Below the pieces are notes generated by a model. It saw only the letters and a program-made list of their open reading frames with translations. It did no database searches and was not told the DNA's origin. A DNA stretch of 64,000 bases from Candidatus Thiosymbion sp. (lineage in GTDB: Bacteria; Pseudomonadota; Gammaproteobacteria; Chromatiales; Chromatiaceae), in assembly GCA_018435665.1 (NCBI GenBank), contig JAHDND010000209.1, positions 23,321 through 87,320 of the forward strand. The letters run 5' to 3'. The position numbers and the translations under genes were made by a program. Shown here in pieces: positions 17,754 through 26,000 of this stretch (position 1 is its first letter; each line of letters opens with the position of its first letter).

Positions 17754-18746
17754 TTAGTGCCCGGAAGCGAGTATCTCGCGCAGGGTCATCTCATCCTCCG
17801 GCAGGGCCAGACCAGTGACGCTCGCCAGGACGCGCAAGAGGAGGGGAAAGGGTGCCTCGGCGGCGAGACGGGGTTCGCCCTCGAAGCAGTCGTTATAGGC
17901 ATCGGCGGCCCGCCGCAAGAACTGCCGCAGCTCAGGGGGGACGGCAGGCGGGGAAGGGGGAGGGGCCGAGACAAGTTGAGGGCACGACGCGGTTACCTGG
18001 GCATCCAGGTCTGTGGAGGAGGAGGTCGCCGCTGCTGCCGACCCCGGCTCCAGTCCTGAAGTCGAAAAGGCCGCCTTCAGGTGCAGCAGTTCCAGGCGCA
18101 TGGAATCGAGGTAAGCATTGCCGTAACCCCGGGCGAGACAATCCGAGTTCTCCAATGCCCCCAGGAGTGTTGCACGTTGCGTCGAGGTCAACTCGGCCAG
18201 GGCCTGTGCCAACTCACCTGCCAGGTGAGCCAGGGTGAACAGGGTGGGAGAAGAGGAAGGGATAAGTGCAGGATCCGGGGCGGTGTCAGATGGGGGAGGG
18301 AGGGATGCAGGATCCGGCGTGGTGTCAGACTGGACCTGCTCACCAGCCGCCGGCATTTCATCCAAAAGCCGCTGACAGCCGGCGAGATCGTATTCCAGGG
18401 CCGCTAGAAAAATCTGCCGGCTGTCCTCGTCCCCCAGGTCCTCGGCCTCTAGCACGCTCAGCAAAGCGGCCCGCTGCGCTGGCCCAAACCGGCAGGGTTC
18501 GACAAATCTCGGGCCTGAGGTCCGCTGTTGGGGACGAGGCCGGGCAGGGGGGGTGGGGACAATTTCCTCCGGGCCTTCATCCGGGAAGACGGCAGGGGGA
18601 TGGGCACGAACCCAGGGGGAACCTTGACCCCGACCGAGCAGGAAGATGGATTCCGTGGCCACGGTGGTTACCTCATCGCGAGGGAAGTTCACGACTGCCG
18701 GGAAGGATACGCCAGACACCTCTGGTTGCTCTATAAAGTAAAGCAC
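17754..18746 (-). CDS. Hypothetical protein with two related helical units
   Basis: Not recognised. The 330 residues comprise an N-terminal stretch rich in beta-type residues (MLYFIEQPEVSGVSFPAVVN), then a helical unit FGPAQRAALLSVLEAEDLGD (about residues 87-130), a Pro/Ser/Asp linker containing SDTTPDPASLPPP and SDTAPDPALIPSS, a second helical unit STQRATLLGALENSDCLARG (about 188-230), another Pro/Ser linker, and a C-terminal helix-rich part. The two units share the QRA-LL--LE pattern, suggesting internal duplication. No signal peptide or membrane segment. It starts two bases after the MBL hydrolase stop, so the two are an operon. Confidence 0.6.
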   Translation of the reverse strand: MLYFIEQPEVSGVSFPAVVNFPRDEVTTVATESIFLLGRGQGSPWVRAHPPAVFPDEGPEEIVPTPPARPRPQQRTSGPRFVEPCRFGPAQRAALLSVLEAEDLGDEDSRQIFLAALEYDLAGCQRLLDEMPAAGEQVQSDTTPDPASLPPPSDTAPDPALIPSSSPTLFTLAHLAGELAQALAELTSTQRATLLGALENSDCLARGYGNAYLDSMRLELLHLKAAFSTSGLEPGSAAAATSSSTDLDAQVTASCPQLVSAPPPSPPAVPPELRQFLRRAADAYNDCFEGEPRLAAEAPFPLLLRVLASVTGLALPEDEMTLREILASGH

Positions 18747-18748
18747 AA

Positions 18749-19411
18749 CTAGCGGGATTTGCCCCGGGTGAAAAGCGCGTCCCTAACAAAGGGGTTAGCT
18801 CGCCGCTCCGCGCCCACGGTGGACATGGGGCCATGACCGGGTATGAAACGCAGGTCGTCGCCCAGCGGAAAGAGTCGCTCGCGGATGGAGGTGATCAGGT
18901 CCTGATGGTTGCCGCGGGGAAAGTCGGTGCGCCCGATCGAACCTTGAAAGATGACATCACCAACCTGCGCCAATTGATTGGCTGAGGAATAGAAAATGAC
19001 ATGGCCAGGGGTATGGCCAGGGCAACGGATGACCTCGAGTCGGACGGTGCCGAATTCGATCTGGTCCCCCTCATCCAGCCACTGATCCGGGGTGAGGGCC
19101 GGGATCGGGGGGAAGCCGAAGCTGGCGCACTGGCTGGGCAGGGACTCCAGCAGAAAGGCATCCTCACGATGCGGACCGACAATGGGCAGATCGAAGTGTT
19201 CCGCCAGTAGGCCCGCGGCCCCCACGTGGTCGAAATGACCATGAGTCAAAAGGATTTTCTCCAGGGCGACCCCCGTCTCCCGGATCAGTGCGCGCAGCCG
19301 CTCCAGGTCGCCGTCGGGATCGATGATGACCGCCCGCTGCGTCTGATCACACCAGAAGAGGGTGCAGTTTTGCTCGAGGGGCGTAACGGGCAGGATACGA
19401 AATTTCAACAT
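18749..19411 (-). CDS. MBL-fold hydrolase (YcbL/glyoxalase II-like)
   Basis: Metallo-beta-lactamase-fold hydrolase of 220 residues, probably a thioesterase of the glyoxalase II/YcbL group in the cytoplasm. Metal ligands are visible: THGHFDHVGA (about residues 56-65), the His in CPGHTPGHV, the Asp in QVGDVIFQGSIGRTDF, and the final His in FIPGHGPMSTVG. The N-terminus (MLKFRILPVTPLEQNCTLFW) matches the family start. It lacks the C-terminal helical domain of true glyoxalase II, so YcbL-like is the better label. It is directly followed by the 330-residue hypothetical gene. Confidence 0.88.
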   Translation of the reverse strand: MLKFRILPVTPLEQNCTLFWCDQTQRAVIIDPDGDLERLRALIRETGVALEKILLTHGHFDHVGAAGLLAEHFDLPIVGPHREDAFLLESLPSQCASFGFPPIPALTPDQWLDEGDQIEFGTVRLEVIRCPGHTPGHVIFYSSANQLAQVGDVIFQGSIGRTDFPRGNHQDLITSIRERLFPLGDDLRFIPGHGPMSTVGAERRANPFVRDALFTRGKSR

Positions 19412-19476
19412 GAAGTTTATCGGACTACCGATTGAATAAGAATGGAAAAATGAAAAATCAGAACTGATTCAGGGCG

Positions 19477-19884
19477 TCACTTGAGGTCAGTTCTCATTAG
19501 CGTCAGGGGATCCAGATTGTCCACCGAGCGCTCGATACGGCGTATGCCATCCAGTCCGTCGGCGAGCATGATCTCCAGCGGGGTCCGGTTGGAACAGCGG
19601 GGATTGGGGGAGGTGACCCAGAGATTGGCCGCGTAGCCACAATGCGGAAACAGTTGATGGATGGCATTGTCCAGACGCAACAACAGGGCTACCCGGGTCC
19701 AGACCTCCCGATTGTCCGGCAGGCTGGCCCCGTGGCGCAGCCGACGAAAGACCCCCCCGGCCTCGCCCTGGGGCAATCCGAGCAACTCGGCCTGGACCAT
19801 GGGCTCTAGTTCCCAATCGGCCAGGACCTGGAGGACCTTGCGGGTCAGGGCGAGCTTGTCATCCCCTGCCAGACGGGAGGGCAT
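19477..19884 (-). CDS. Orphan MbcA/ParS/Xre-type antitoxin-like protein
   Basis: A 135-residue protein ending in NRTPLEIMLADGLDGIRRIE, which resembles the MbcA/ParS/Xre antitoxin toxin-binding domain (formerly DUF2384), whose pattern is N-P-x(4)-L-x(4)-G. The N-terminal half is helical and could hold the Xre-like DNA-binding part (VLADWELEPMVQAELLGLPQ). In typical systems a RES-domain toxin follows at once; here downstream on the minus strand is the MBL gene and upstream an OmpH gene, with no toxin visible. It may be a solitary regulator. The family call is by motif recall, not by alignment. Confidence 0.7.
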   Translation of the reverse strand: MPSRLAGDDKLALTRKVLQVLADWELEPMVQAELLGLPQGEAGGVFRRLRHGASLPDNREVWTRVALLLRLDNAIHQLFPHCGYAANLWVTSPNPRCSNRTPLEIMLADGLDGIRRIERSVDNLDPLTLMRTDLK

Positions 19885-20030
19885 GTCAGCGGAGCTAGCC
19901 TTGGTTTGTCACGCGCGGGCCGAAGGCAAGTGGCGCGCGGCAGGGATGGCCAGCACTGAGCGGGAAGCGCTCCATACCGCTAAGGGTCCCCCGAGAGTCA
20001 TTTCCCTTACGAATGAGGGGCTCCCGAGGG

Positions 20031-20615
20031 TCATTTGCCTTTGGCTGGCTTGGCTTCCTTGGTGGTTTCCTTGGTTTCTTTTGCCCCTTTGACCTCCTTG
20101 GCGGTCTTGGCATCCAGGCGTTTGATGACCTCCGTGGTCAGATTACGGTCCTCTTCCACGTACAGCATGCCGCTCTGACTGCGCTCGAAGATGGCGGTCA
20201 ATTTTCGCTCCTTGCCCAGTTCCGTGATGATCTCCTGAGCGGGTTTGATGATGCCGCTGCCGAGCTTGGCCTGATCCTGGGAGAGTTCCTGCTGGGCCAT
20301 GGCGGCCTTGCGTTGAATCAGGGCAATTCGCTCCTGCAACTCGCCCTTGCGCTTATCGAGTTCCGCCTGGCTCATGAGGGCCCCGTCCCGAGCCAGATTC
20401 TGCTGGAGTTGCATGATCTCCTTTTCTTCTTTCTGCAGGACCGCCTGAGGTTCCGCGTATTTTTCCTGCAGGGTGGCAAAGGCCTGTTTGCCCAGTTTGC
20501 TCTCCTCAATGACGCGTTGCATGTCGACATACCCGATCGAGACGGGTTCCGCGGCGGCCAGGGGGAGGCAGACCAGCGCCAGGGCGAGGGCAGGGGCGCG
20601 ACCGGCAAATCTCAT
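20031..20615 (-). CDS. OmpH/Skp-family periplasmic chaperone
   Basis: Periplasmic holdase for outer-membrane proteins. It has a signal peptide (residues 1-22, ...VCLPLAAAEP), then the family opening SIGYVDMQRVIEESKLGKQA, long heptad helices (about 40-110) forming the Skp arms, and the return helix. The 194 residues exceed the usual 160 because of a Lys/Glu/Thr-rich tail (AKEVKGAKETKETTKEAKPA). Skp is normally encoded between bamA and lpxD; here it stands alone between the antitoxin-like gene and DUF2058, so it may be a second copy with a different role. Confidence 0.85.
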   Translation of the reverse strand: MRFAGRAPALALALVCLPLAAAEPVSIGYVDMQRVIEESKLGKQAFATLQEKYAEPQAVLQKEEKEIMQLQQNLARDGALMSQAELDKRKGELQERIALIQRKAAMAQQELSQDQAKLGSGIIKPAQEIITELGKERKLTAIFERSQSGMLYVEEDRNLTTEVIKRLDAKTAKEVKGAKETKETTKEAKPAKGK

Positions 20616-20894
20616 TGAAGGCTCCTGAAAGGGGCAAGGTTAGGAAGATAAGGCCCCCATTATACCCATCGCCAGGGCATTGTCGGTTTTCCCGCCTCGA
20701 CCTTGATTGGCCATGGATCAGGCGTGTGACCCCCGGCGACTTCACGGCAGAGATATCCTATTGCTAAGGAACGGCAGGGATGCGGCGGCGTCATGACGGA
20801 GCGGTACTTGCAACCGAAGGTCCGCTGGGTGATGCTCACGCTCCCTGAGCATCCGCGGTCGGCGGGTGCGTGATCCTGAAATTATCTGGGGTAG

Positions 20895-21467
20895 ATGCCG
20901 GTGGGCAATTCGCTTCAAGACCAGTTACTCAAGGCGGGGCTGGTCAACACCCAACAGCTCAAGCAGACCAAGACGGAAAAACGTAAGGAAAACCGTCAGT
21001 CACATGGTCATTCTCCAGCGCAGAGCGAGAGCCGCCAGCGGCTTCAGGCAGAGGCGGCCGAAAAGGCCCGCCGGGATCGGGAACTCAACCTCAAGCGCCA
21101 GGAAGAGCTCCGGCGCCGGGAGGAGGAGAATTCCATCCGTCAGTTGATCCATGCCCATCGCCTGTCACGGGCGGGCGGAGAGATTGCCTTCAACTTCCAG
21201 GATAGTGGACGGCTGCGGCGACTTTACCTTACCCCCGAACAGCAACGGTCACTGGTCGCCGGGCATCTGGCCTTGGTCCGGCAGGATGCCGAGATCGAAC
21301 TGGTGCCGCGGGAGATTGCCGAAAATCTCCTCACGCGCAATGCCAGTCTGGTCCTGGTCCTGAACCAGCCTGAGGCAAGGACCGCGCAAGCCGCCATTGC
21401 ACCAGCCACCACCGACGAGGATGATCCCTACGCGGCCTACCAGGTCCCCGACGACCTGATCTGGTGA
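20895..21467 (+). CDS. DUF2058 nucleoid/polynucleotide-associated protein (YaiL-like)
   Basis: A 190-residue protein with the DUF2058 opening NSLQDQLLKAGLVNTQQLKQ, then a strongly charged coiled region (AEAAEKARRDRELNLKRQEE) and a C-terminal domain with GEIAFNFQDSGRLRRLYLTP. The E. coli homologue YaiL is annotated as nucleoprotein or polynucleotide-associated; the biochemical role is not settled. No membrane segment. The stop at 21467 abuts the next gene's GTG start, so it is translated with the TatD-type nuclease. These genes lie close to the dif site at 22325. Confidence 0.85.
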   Translation: MPVGNSLQDQLLKAGLVNTQQLKQTKTEKRKENRQSHGHSPAQSESRQRLQAEAAEKARRDRELNLKRQEELRRREEENSIRQLIHAHRLSRAGGEIAFNFQDSGRLRRLYLTPEQQRSLVAGHLALVRQDAEIELVPREIAENLLTRNASLVLVLNQPEARTAQAAIAPATTDEDDPYAAYQVPDDLIW

Positions 21468-22283
21468 GTGGGCGTGCTGATCGATACCCACTGCCACCTG
21501 GATGTCAGTGACTTCGACCTGGATCGCGAGCGAGTCTTGGCCGAGGCCCGTCGTCGGGGCGTGGGGCTCATTGTGGTGCCCGCGATTCACGCCGCTGGCT
21601 GGCCTGGCCTGCTGGACCTGTGCCGGCGCGAGTCCGGGCTCTATCCGGCCCTGGGGCTACATCCGGTTTATCTCGACCAGCACCAGGCCGGCGACCTGGA
21701 GGAACTCGCCGGGCTAATCGCCCGGGAAGGTCCGGTGGCGATAGGGGAGATCGGTCTGGACTTTTTTCTCCCCGCGTTGGATCGCGAACGCCAGCGGGCT
21801 TTGTTCACGCACCAGCTCGATCTGGCCGCCGCCGCCCGGTTGCCGGTCCTGATCCACGCCCGCAAAGCCCATGACGAGGTCCTAGCCTGTTTGCGCCGCC
21901 ATCCGGTGCCGGGCGGCATCATCCATGCCTTCAACGGCAGCTTGCAGCAGGCGCAGCAGTACCTCGCTATGGGGTTCAAGCTCGGATTTGGCGGCATGCT
22001 GACCTTCGCCCAATCTAGCCGCCTGCGGGCCCTGGCCACGGCCTTGCCGCTGGATGCCTTGGTGCTGGAGACCGACGCCCCGGACATGAGCGGCTCCGCC
22101 CATCGGGGCGAGCGCAACAGTCCGGCCTATCTGCCCGAGGTGTTACAGGTCCTGGCCCAACTCCGGGGCCAGGAGGCGGCGTATCTGGCCGAGCAGACCA
22201 GCCACAATGCCCGCGAGGTCCTGGATCTGACGCGTTGGCCGCGAAGAGACATGGGCTTTGCCCACCATGACGAGGGCAACTGA
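21468..22283 (+). CDS. TatD-family metal-dependent hydrolase
   Basis: TIM-barrel phosphohydrolase/DNase of the TatD group. Metal ligands are in DTHCHLD (residues 6-12), EIGLDFF (about 92-98), LIHARKAHDEV, GIIHAFNGS and ETDAPDM (about 204-210), all as in the family. The 271 residues are usual. Start GTG 21468 immediately follows the DUF2058 stop; a second GTG two codons later (21474) would give MLIDTHCH, the commoner family start, so the exact codon is open. Family members are 3'-5' DNases acting in DNA repair and quality control. It ends 41 bases before the dif site. Confidence 0.9.
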   Translation: MGVLIDTHCHLDVSDFDLDRERVLAEARRRGVGLIVVPAIHAAGWPGLLDLCRRESGLYPALGLHPVYLDQHQAGDLEELAGLIAREGPVAIGEIGLDFFLPALDRERQRALFTHQLDLAAAARLPVLIHARKAHDEVLACLRRHPVPGGIIHAFNGSLQQAQQYLAMGFKLGFGGMLTFAQSSRLRALATALPLDALVLETDAPDMSGSAHRGERNSPAYLPEVLQVLAQLRGQEAAYLAEQTSHNAREVLDLTRWPRRDMGFAHHDEGN

Positions 22284-22324
22284 GCAGAAGGGAGGGCGTC
22301 CGCTCCGTTGGAGATGCTGACCTG

Positions 22325-22352
22325 ACTTAACATAATACACATTATGCGCAAC
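22325..22352 (-). other. dif: XerCD recombination site dif
   Basis: Read on the minus strand: XerC arm GTTGCGCATAA, centre TGTGTA, XerD arm TTATGTTAAGT. The E. coli dif is GGTGCGCATAA / TGTATA / TTATGTTAAAT; each part differs at one base, so 25 of 28 agree. The site lies in a 352-base gap (22284-22635) that otherwise shows no gene. dif resolves chromosome dimers with XerC/XerD and FtsK and marks the terminus region. Confidence 0.93.
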
Positions 22353-22635
22353 CTGGCCGCCTGGCCAAGAACCCGGAAGCGTCATCCGCATCACCTGGAC
22401 CGCAACGGCCTTCGCGTGGGTTTGCGCGGGTTTGCCGTGTCCAGGGCCAGACCTCATGTTAAGATTTGTCAATCGATTCCTGTCCTGATCTCGGCCCGAT
22501 CCGATCGGTGTCTTCATTCAGATCAATATTAAGATTGAGCGAGATCGCGACCCGGATGCCGGATACCGTTCCCGCCCAGATTTCTGGCCGCCCGTCCAGA
22601 CCCTCTCCAAGCGCCTGACAAGCGAGGACCAGTCA

Positions 22636-24165
22636 TTGAACTTGCGTGTATTTTTCAATCTCCTGGTTTTGTGCTGCCTGTTGCTGGCCCTGGCAGGTTG
22701 TGCCTCCTCACCCCGGTCCGGGCAAGGCGCGGAAACGGCGGACGCCACCGTGAGCGCTGCGGCAGCACCTGATCCCAATAAGCCCCACCTATTCTTTTCC
22801 GGCGGCGACATCCAGCAGGTACGGGGCGCGGCCCTGGGCGCGGCAGTGACCCAGGGCTGGAAGGTCGAGGAAACCGCTGGGGAGAGCCTGATTCTGCAGA
22901 GGAATCTTGACAGTACCGCCGCTGAAGCCCTGGCTCCCGGGGCCTCACGGGGCCCCTTGCCGCCCGTTGTGGAAGTGCGCGCGGACTTTTTCCCCCGCCC
23001 CGGCGGTGTGGAGACCCAACTCGGCGCCCAGGTAATCACCCAGCGCGGAACCTCGAAGGAGACGCGCCAGGACTATACCGACGCCTACCGTAACGAACTC
23101 AGCCATTCCCTCGCCACTTTGCAGAACGCCTGGCATGAGGCCGGTCCACGGATCGCCAAGGCCCTGCCGCCAACGGGTGGCTTTCAGGACAGCCGCAACC
23201 CGGAGGGCCAGGTAGCGGACACCCCAGCGTCTTCATCCTTTGATAGCGGCTACGCCGACAACAGCGCCACAGGGCAAAACGATGCTGAGCCCCTGACCAG
23301 TTCCCCGGTAGCCGCCGCCGAGTTCGAGACCGAGACAGAGACCGAAGATAAACCACAAGTCAGCTCGGCCGCCACCTGGGCCCTCCCGGCGGGCGCCGCC
23401 GCCACTGCCGCCGCGGTGGCGCAGGCCCGGGCGAGCGCCCTGCCCCCGGGCTCTGCACAGGCAGCGACGGTCAAGGCTGGCCCAGCCCCGGTGGTCAGCC
23501 TTGCCCCGACAGCCAATCCCCGGCTCAGTCAGCGCCCGGCCCCAGCCCCCCTCCCGCGTACGGCTTCCACAACCCCGCAGATGGGACTCGCCAAAGGGGG
23601 CAGTGGGATCTCCTCCGCCGCCCGGGGCGATCAGCGTGTCCTGATTTCGTTGCCGACCGGTAAGGCTGGCAAAGCCGAAGTCACGTCCCCAGGACAGGCC
23701 ACCTCCACGAGTACCAAGACGAAAATGCCTTCCGGTAGCGCCGCTACCGTCGCCACCGCAGCAAAGCCAGCGACCAGAACCACCGCGTCGGCCACCACGG
23801 CACCAGCGGGAAACAAGAAGGCAACGAGCGCGGCCTCCAAGACTCCCGCCCCTGCGTCCGTGACCACGACTAAGGTGCCCGCGACCAAGATCGTGAGCGC
23901 GACCGGGAACAAAACCGCAAAACCTACCGCTACCCCAGCCTCGCCCAGTACCGCTGGTCAGGCCCCAGGCAAGACTACGCCGGTTAAGCAGCAGCCGGCA
24001 AAGCCCGCCACCACCGGCACCAAGACGGCGTCGGCCTCAGGCACCACCGCCGCAGGCACCAACAGTCCAAAATCGGCGGCCAATGCCTCCAAGACGAACA
24101 GCGCAAACAAGACCACAGGAACCACTGCGGGCGCGAAGAAAGCCGTCTCATCCAAGGGAAATTAG
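22636..24165 (+). CDS. Lipoprotein with long basic Ala/Thr/Lys-rich tail
   Basis: Not recognised in its soluble part. TTG 22636, preceded by GCGAGGACC, gives MNLRVFFNLLVLCCLLLALAGC, a type II signal peptide with lipobox LAGC (Cys22). Residues about 45-180 form a compact domain with HLFFSGGDIQQVRGAALGAA and ALGAAVTQGWKVEETAGESL. Residues 200-300 are acidic to neutral and low in complexity. The last 180 residues are Ala/Thr/Lys/Pro-rich without acidic residues, resembling histone H1-like or cell-wall-binding tails. The protein should be anchored to the outer membrane with a strongly basic tail. It is the first gene after dif. Confidence 0.65.
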   Translation: MNLRVFFNLLVLCCLLLALAGCASSPRSGQGAETADATVSAAAAPDPNKPHLFFSGGDIQQVRGAALGAAVTQGWKVEETAGESLILQRNLDSTAAEALAPGASRGPLPPVVEVRADFFPRPGGVETQLGAQVITQRGTSKETRQDYTDAYRNELSHSLATLQNAWHEAGPRIAKALPPTGGFQDSRNPEGQVADTPASSSFDSGYADNSATGQNDAEPLTSSPVAAAEFETETETEDKPQVSSAATWALPAGAAATAAAVAQARASALPPGSAQAATVKAGPAPVVSLAPTANPRLSQRPAPAPLPRTASTTPQMGLAKGGSGISSAARGDQRVLISLPTGKAGKAEVTSPGQATSTSTKTKMPSGSAATVATAAKPATRTTASATTAPAGNKKATSAASKTPAPASVTTTKVPATKIVSATGNKTAKPTATPASPSTAGQAPGKTTPVKQQPAKPATTGTKTASASGTTAAGTNSPKSAANASKTNSANKTTGTTAGAKKAVSSKGN

Positions 24166-24291
24166 CATCCCTCCATCCCGATCGCGATCCCGTTTCTGGC
24201 CCCGGGATCCCGATCGCGCCATGGCGATCATTAGTCCCCTGGTTGCGGGATCGCATTGGCCCCGGGACACAGGCGGTGGACAATCTCCGCC

Positions 24292-24897
24292 ATGATTCCG
24301 TCCTACCCTCCCCTTCCGATCTCGCCACGGCGCGGTCCTAGCCTCATCGGCCTGATTGCCCCCCTGCTCCTCGGCGCCTGCTCCGGGGAGACGCCCCCCA
24401 CGCCTGTCGTCACCCAGGCGGAACCGGCCATTGTCCGCCTGGCCGAACAGGGCGATCTGCCGGCCATCGACAGCCTGCTTACCGCGGGTACCGCCCCGGA
24501 CGCAGTGGATAGTTGCCACTGGACCCCCCTCATGAAGGCGGCCCTCAATGGCCATCTGGCCACGGCCCAGCGGTTATTGGCGGGCGGCGCCAATCCCAAT
24601 GCCGAGGACAAGGGTGGCTATGCATCCCTCATGTTGGCGGCCTCCCGGGGCCATGGCGAACTGGTAAAGTTGCTGCTCGACCAAGGGGCCCACCTCGATC
24701 ACCAGGAGCGCAGCGGCAACTGGACCGCCTTGATCTGGGCGGCCAAGGAAGGCCAGGCCACGACCGTCGCCATCCTCCTCGCTCGCGGCGCCGATCCTGC
24801 GCTTCAGGGGCTGGATGGACGGACCGCCTCCGACTGGGCGCAGGCCAATGGCCACCACGAGGTAGTTCGGCTCCTGGCGCGCGGCGAGGATCGGTAG
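24292..24897 (+). CDS. Ankyrin-repeat lipoprotein
   Basis: A 201-residue protein from ATG 24292. The N-terminus ends in LIGLIAPLLLGACSGE, a lipobox with Cys near residue 30, so it is probably a periplasmic or outer-membrane lipoprotein. Four ankyrin units follow: VRLAEQGDLPAIDSLLTAG, TPLMKAALNGHLATAQRLLA, ASLMLAASRGHGELVKLLLD and TALIWAAKEGQATTVAILLA, then a partial last one. Ankyrin repeats bind proteins; the partner is unknown. In many bacteria such proteins sit next to catalase or peroxidase genes; here the neighbours are the basic-tail lipoprotein and the ECF sigma unit. Confidence 0.85.
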   Translation: MIPSYPPLPISPRRGPSLIGLIAPLLLGACSGETPPTPVVTQAEPAIVRLAEQGDLPAIDSLLTAGTAPDAVDSCHWTPLMKAALNGHLATAQRLLAGGANPNAEDKGGYASLMLAASRGHGELVKLLLDQGAHLDHQERSGNWTALIWAAKEGQATTVAILLARGADPALQGLDGRTASDWAQANGHHEVVRLLARGEDR

Positions 24898-25040
24898 CGA
24901 CGCCACCAGGACTGGCCGTGAATTTCGGCGGATGCCGGGTGAAACTGTCGGGTGAAGCGATCCTACACTGATGACCTGGAATAGGGCATCGGCGCCGAAC
25001 TTGTCGATTGGCAGATAGCCGAACGCGCGTCGCCGCCGCG

Positions 25041-25217
25041 TCAGTCGCCCCCCGCTCGGGAGCGTAACGCCATGCGCAGGAAGGCCAGTTGTTTGCGATA
25101 TTGGTGACAGCCGCGGCACATCAGGTTATGCAGGCGCAGGGCCATGCGCTCGCGCCAGGCGAGCGGCCGGTCGAGCTCCTGTGACATCAGTTCGGTGGCC
25201 TGTTTGCAGTTCATCAT
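25041..25217 (-). CDS. Zinc-finger anti-sigma factor
   Basis: A 58-residue protein (MMNCKQATELMSQELDRPLA...) with the zf-HC2/ChrR-type layout: Cys at residue 4, then H..MCRGCHQY (His-x3-Cys-x2-Cys) near 33-42. Such proteins bind and hold an ECF sigma factor and can sense redox state or metals through the Zn site. It starts 19 bases after the sigma factor stop on the same strand. ATG 25214 is an equally good start. The unit is divergent from the bufferin genes, so the signal it senses is likely copper or oxidative stress; that is inference. Confidence 0.8.
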   Translation of the reverse strand: MMNCKQATELMSQELDRPLAWRERMALRLHNLMCRGCHQYRKQLAFLRMALRSRAGGD

Positions 25218-25236
25218 GGACGTGCTCTCCGTCGGC

Positions 25237-25809
25237 TCAGCGGGCGAACCAGGTTTCATCAAGGCAGCGCCGCAGGCCCATCCGGGCGCGGTGCAGGATC
25301 ACCCAACAGTTGGACGTGACAATGGCGAGTTCCTGACAAATCTCGCTCACCTCAAGCCCCAGGAGCTCGCGCATCATGAAGACGCGCGACGTTCGCTCGG
25401 GCAGGTGGTCGAGACAGGCCTCGAAGACCTGCCAGAACTGTTGCTGTTCCAGTGAATCTTCGGGATCTGCCCAGCGGTGCGGCCGATGCTCGGTCGCCCA
25501 GAACCCGCGTTGGTCGAACAGTCCTTCACAGCCGTCATCGTCCTCGACGGCCGCGCCCAACTGGGAGACGGGGACCTCCTGGCGACGGGTGCGCAAGGCG
25601 TCGATGACCTTGCGTTTCAGGATGGAGTAGACCCAGGTCTTGACGCTGGAGCGGTGGCCAAACTCCGCGGCACCCTGCATGGCGGCGATCAGCGTCTCCT
25701 GCACCACGTCCTCGGCCAAGGCCGGATCGCGCAACTGGAGCGCGGCGAAACGCACGAGGTCGGCGCGCCGCGCGCCGACAAACTCGTGAATCTGCTCGTC
25801 AATGGGCAT
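25237..25809 (-). CDS. ECF-family sigma factor
   Basis: A 190-residue sigma-70 ECF factor. Region 2 has LRDPALAEDVVQETLIAAMQ and KTWVYSILKRKVIDALRTRR; region 4 has PERTSRVFMMRELLGLEVSE followed by the helix-turn-helix ICQELAIVTSNCWVILHRAR. ATG 25809 (MPIDEQIHEF) is preferred over a longer frame because GGAGGAG stands just upstream. It is followed by a zinc-finger anti-sigma gene and faces bufA across a 191-base gap. In Caulobacter the bufferin operons are under the ECF factor SigF, which supports a role in the copper response; the class here was not assigned. Confidence 0.9.
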   Translation of the reverse strand: MPIDEQIHEFVGARRADLVRFAALQLRDPALAEDVVQETLIAAMQGAAEFGHRSSVKTWVYSILKRKVIDALRTRRQEVPVSQLGAAVEDDDGCEGLFDQRGFWATEHRPHRWADPEDSLEQQQFWQVFEACLDHLPERTSRVFMMRELLGLEVSEICQELAIVTSNCWVILHRARMGLRRCLDETWFAR

Positions 25810-25885
25810 GGCTCCTCCACGGGGGTGAGGCACAAGGCGCAATGATCGCATGGAACGGTGTCGCAAATTTTTTTGTCACCCGACT

Positions 25886-25910
25886 GTAAGGAATCGACGC
25901 CGACTTCGAC
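25886..25910 (+). promoter_or_regulatory. Candidate ECF promoter for bufA
   Basis: GTAAGG at 25886-25891 and CGAC at 25907-25910, 15 bases apart, resemble the GTAACC/CGAA type reported for SigF-controlled bufferin promoters. It lies 90 bases upstream of bufA. Match is partial and the factor's own recognition sequence is unknown. Confidence 0.35.
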
Positions 25911-26000
25911 TATCACCCTGAGACCCTGGCCGCGTGCCCCGCGGCGGGTCTCTCGCTAATGACCCCCTGTCCTCTCTCCCTCACAAACCGGAGTCGATCC

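Noticed and set aside
22331..22346. CATAAT-ACAC-ATTATG as a transcription-factor operator
   Set aside because: The full 28-base match to dif explains the palindrome better; no regulated gene is close by on either side.
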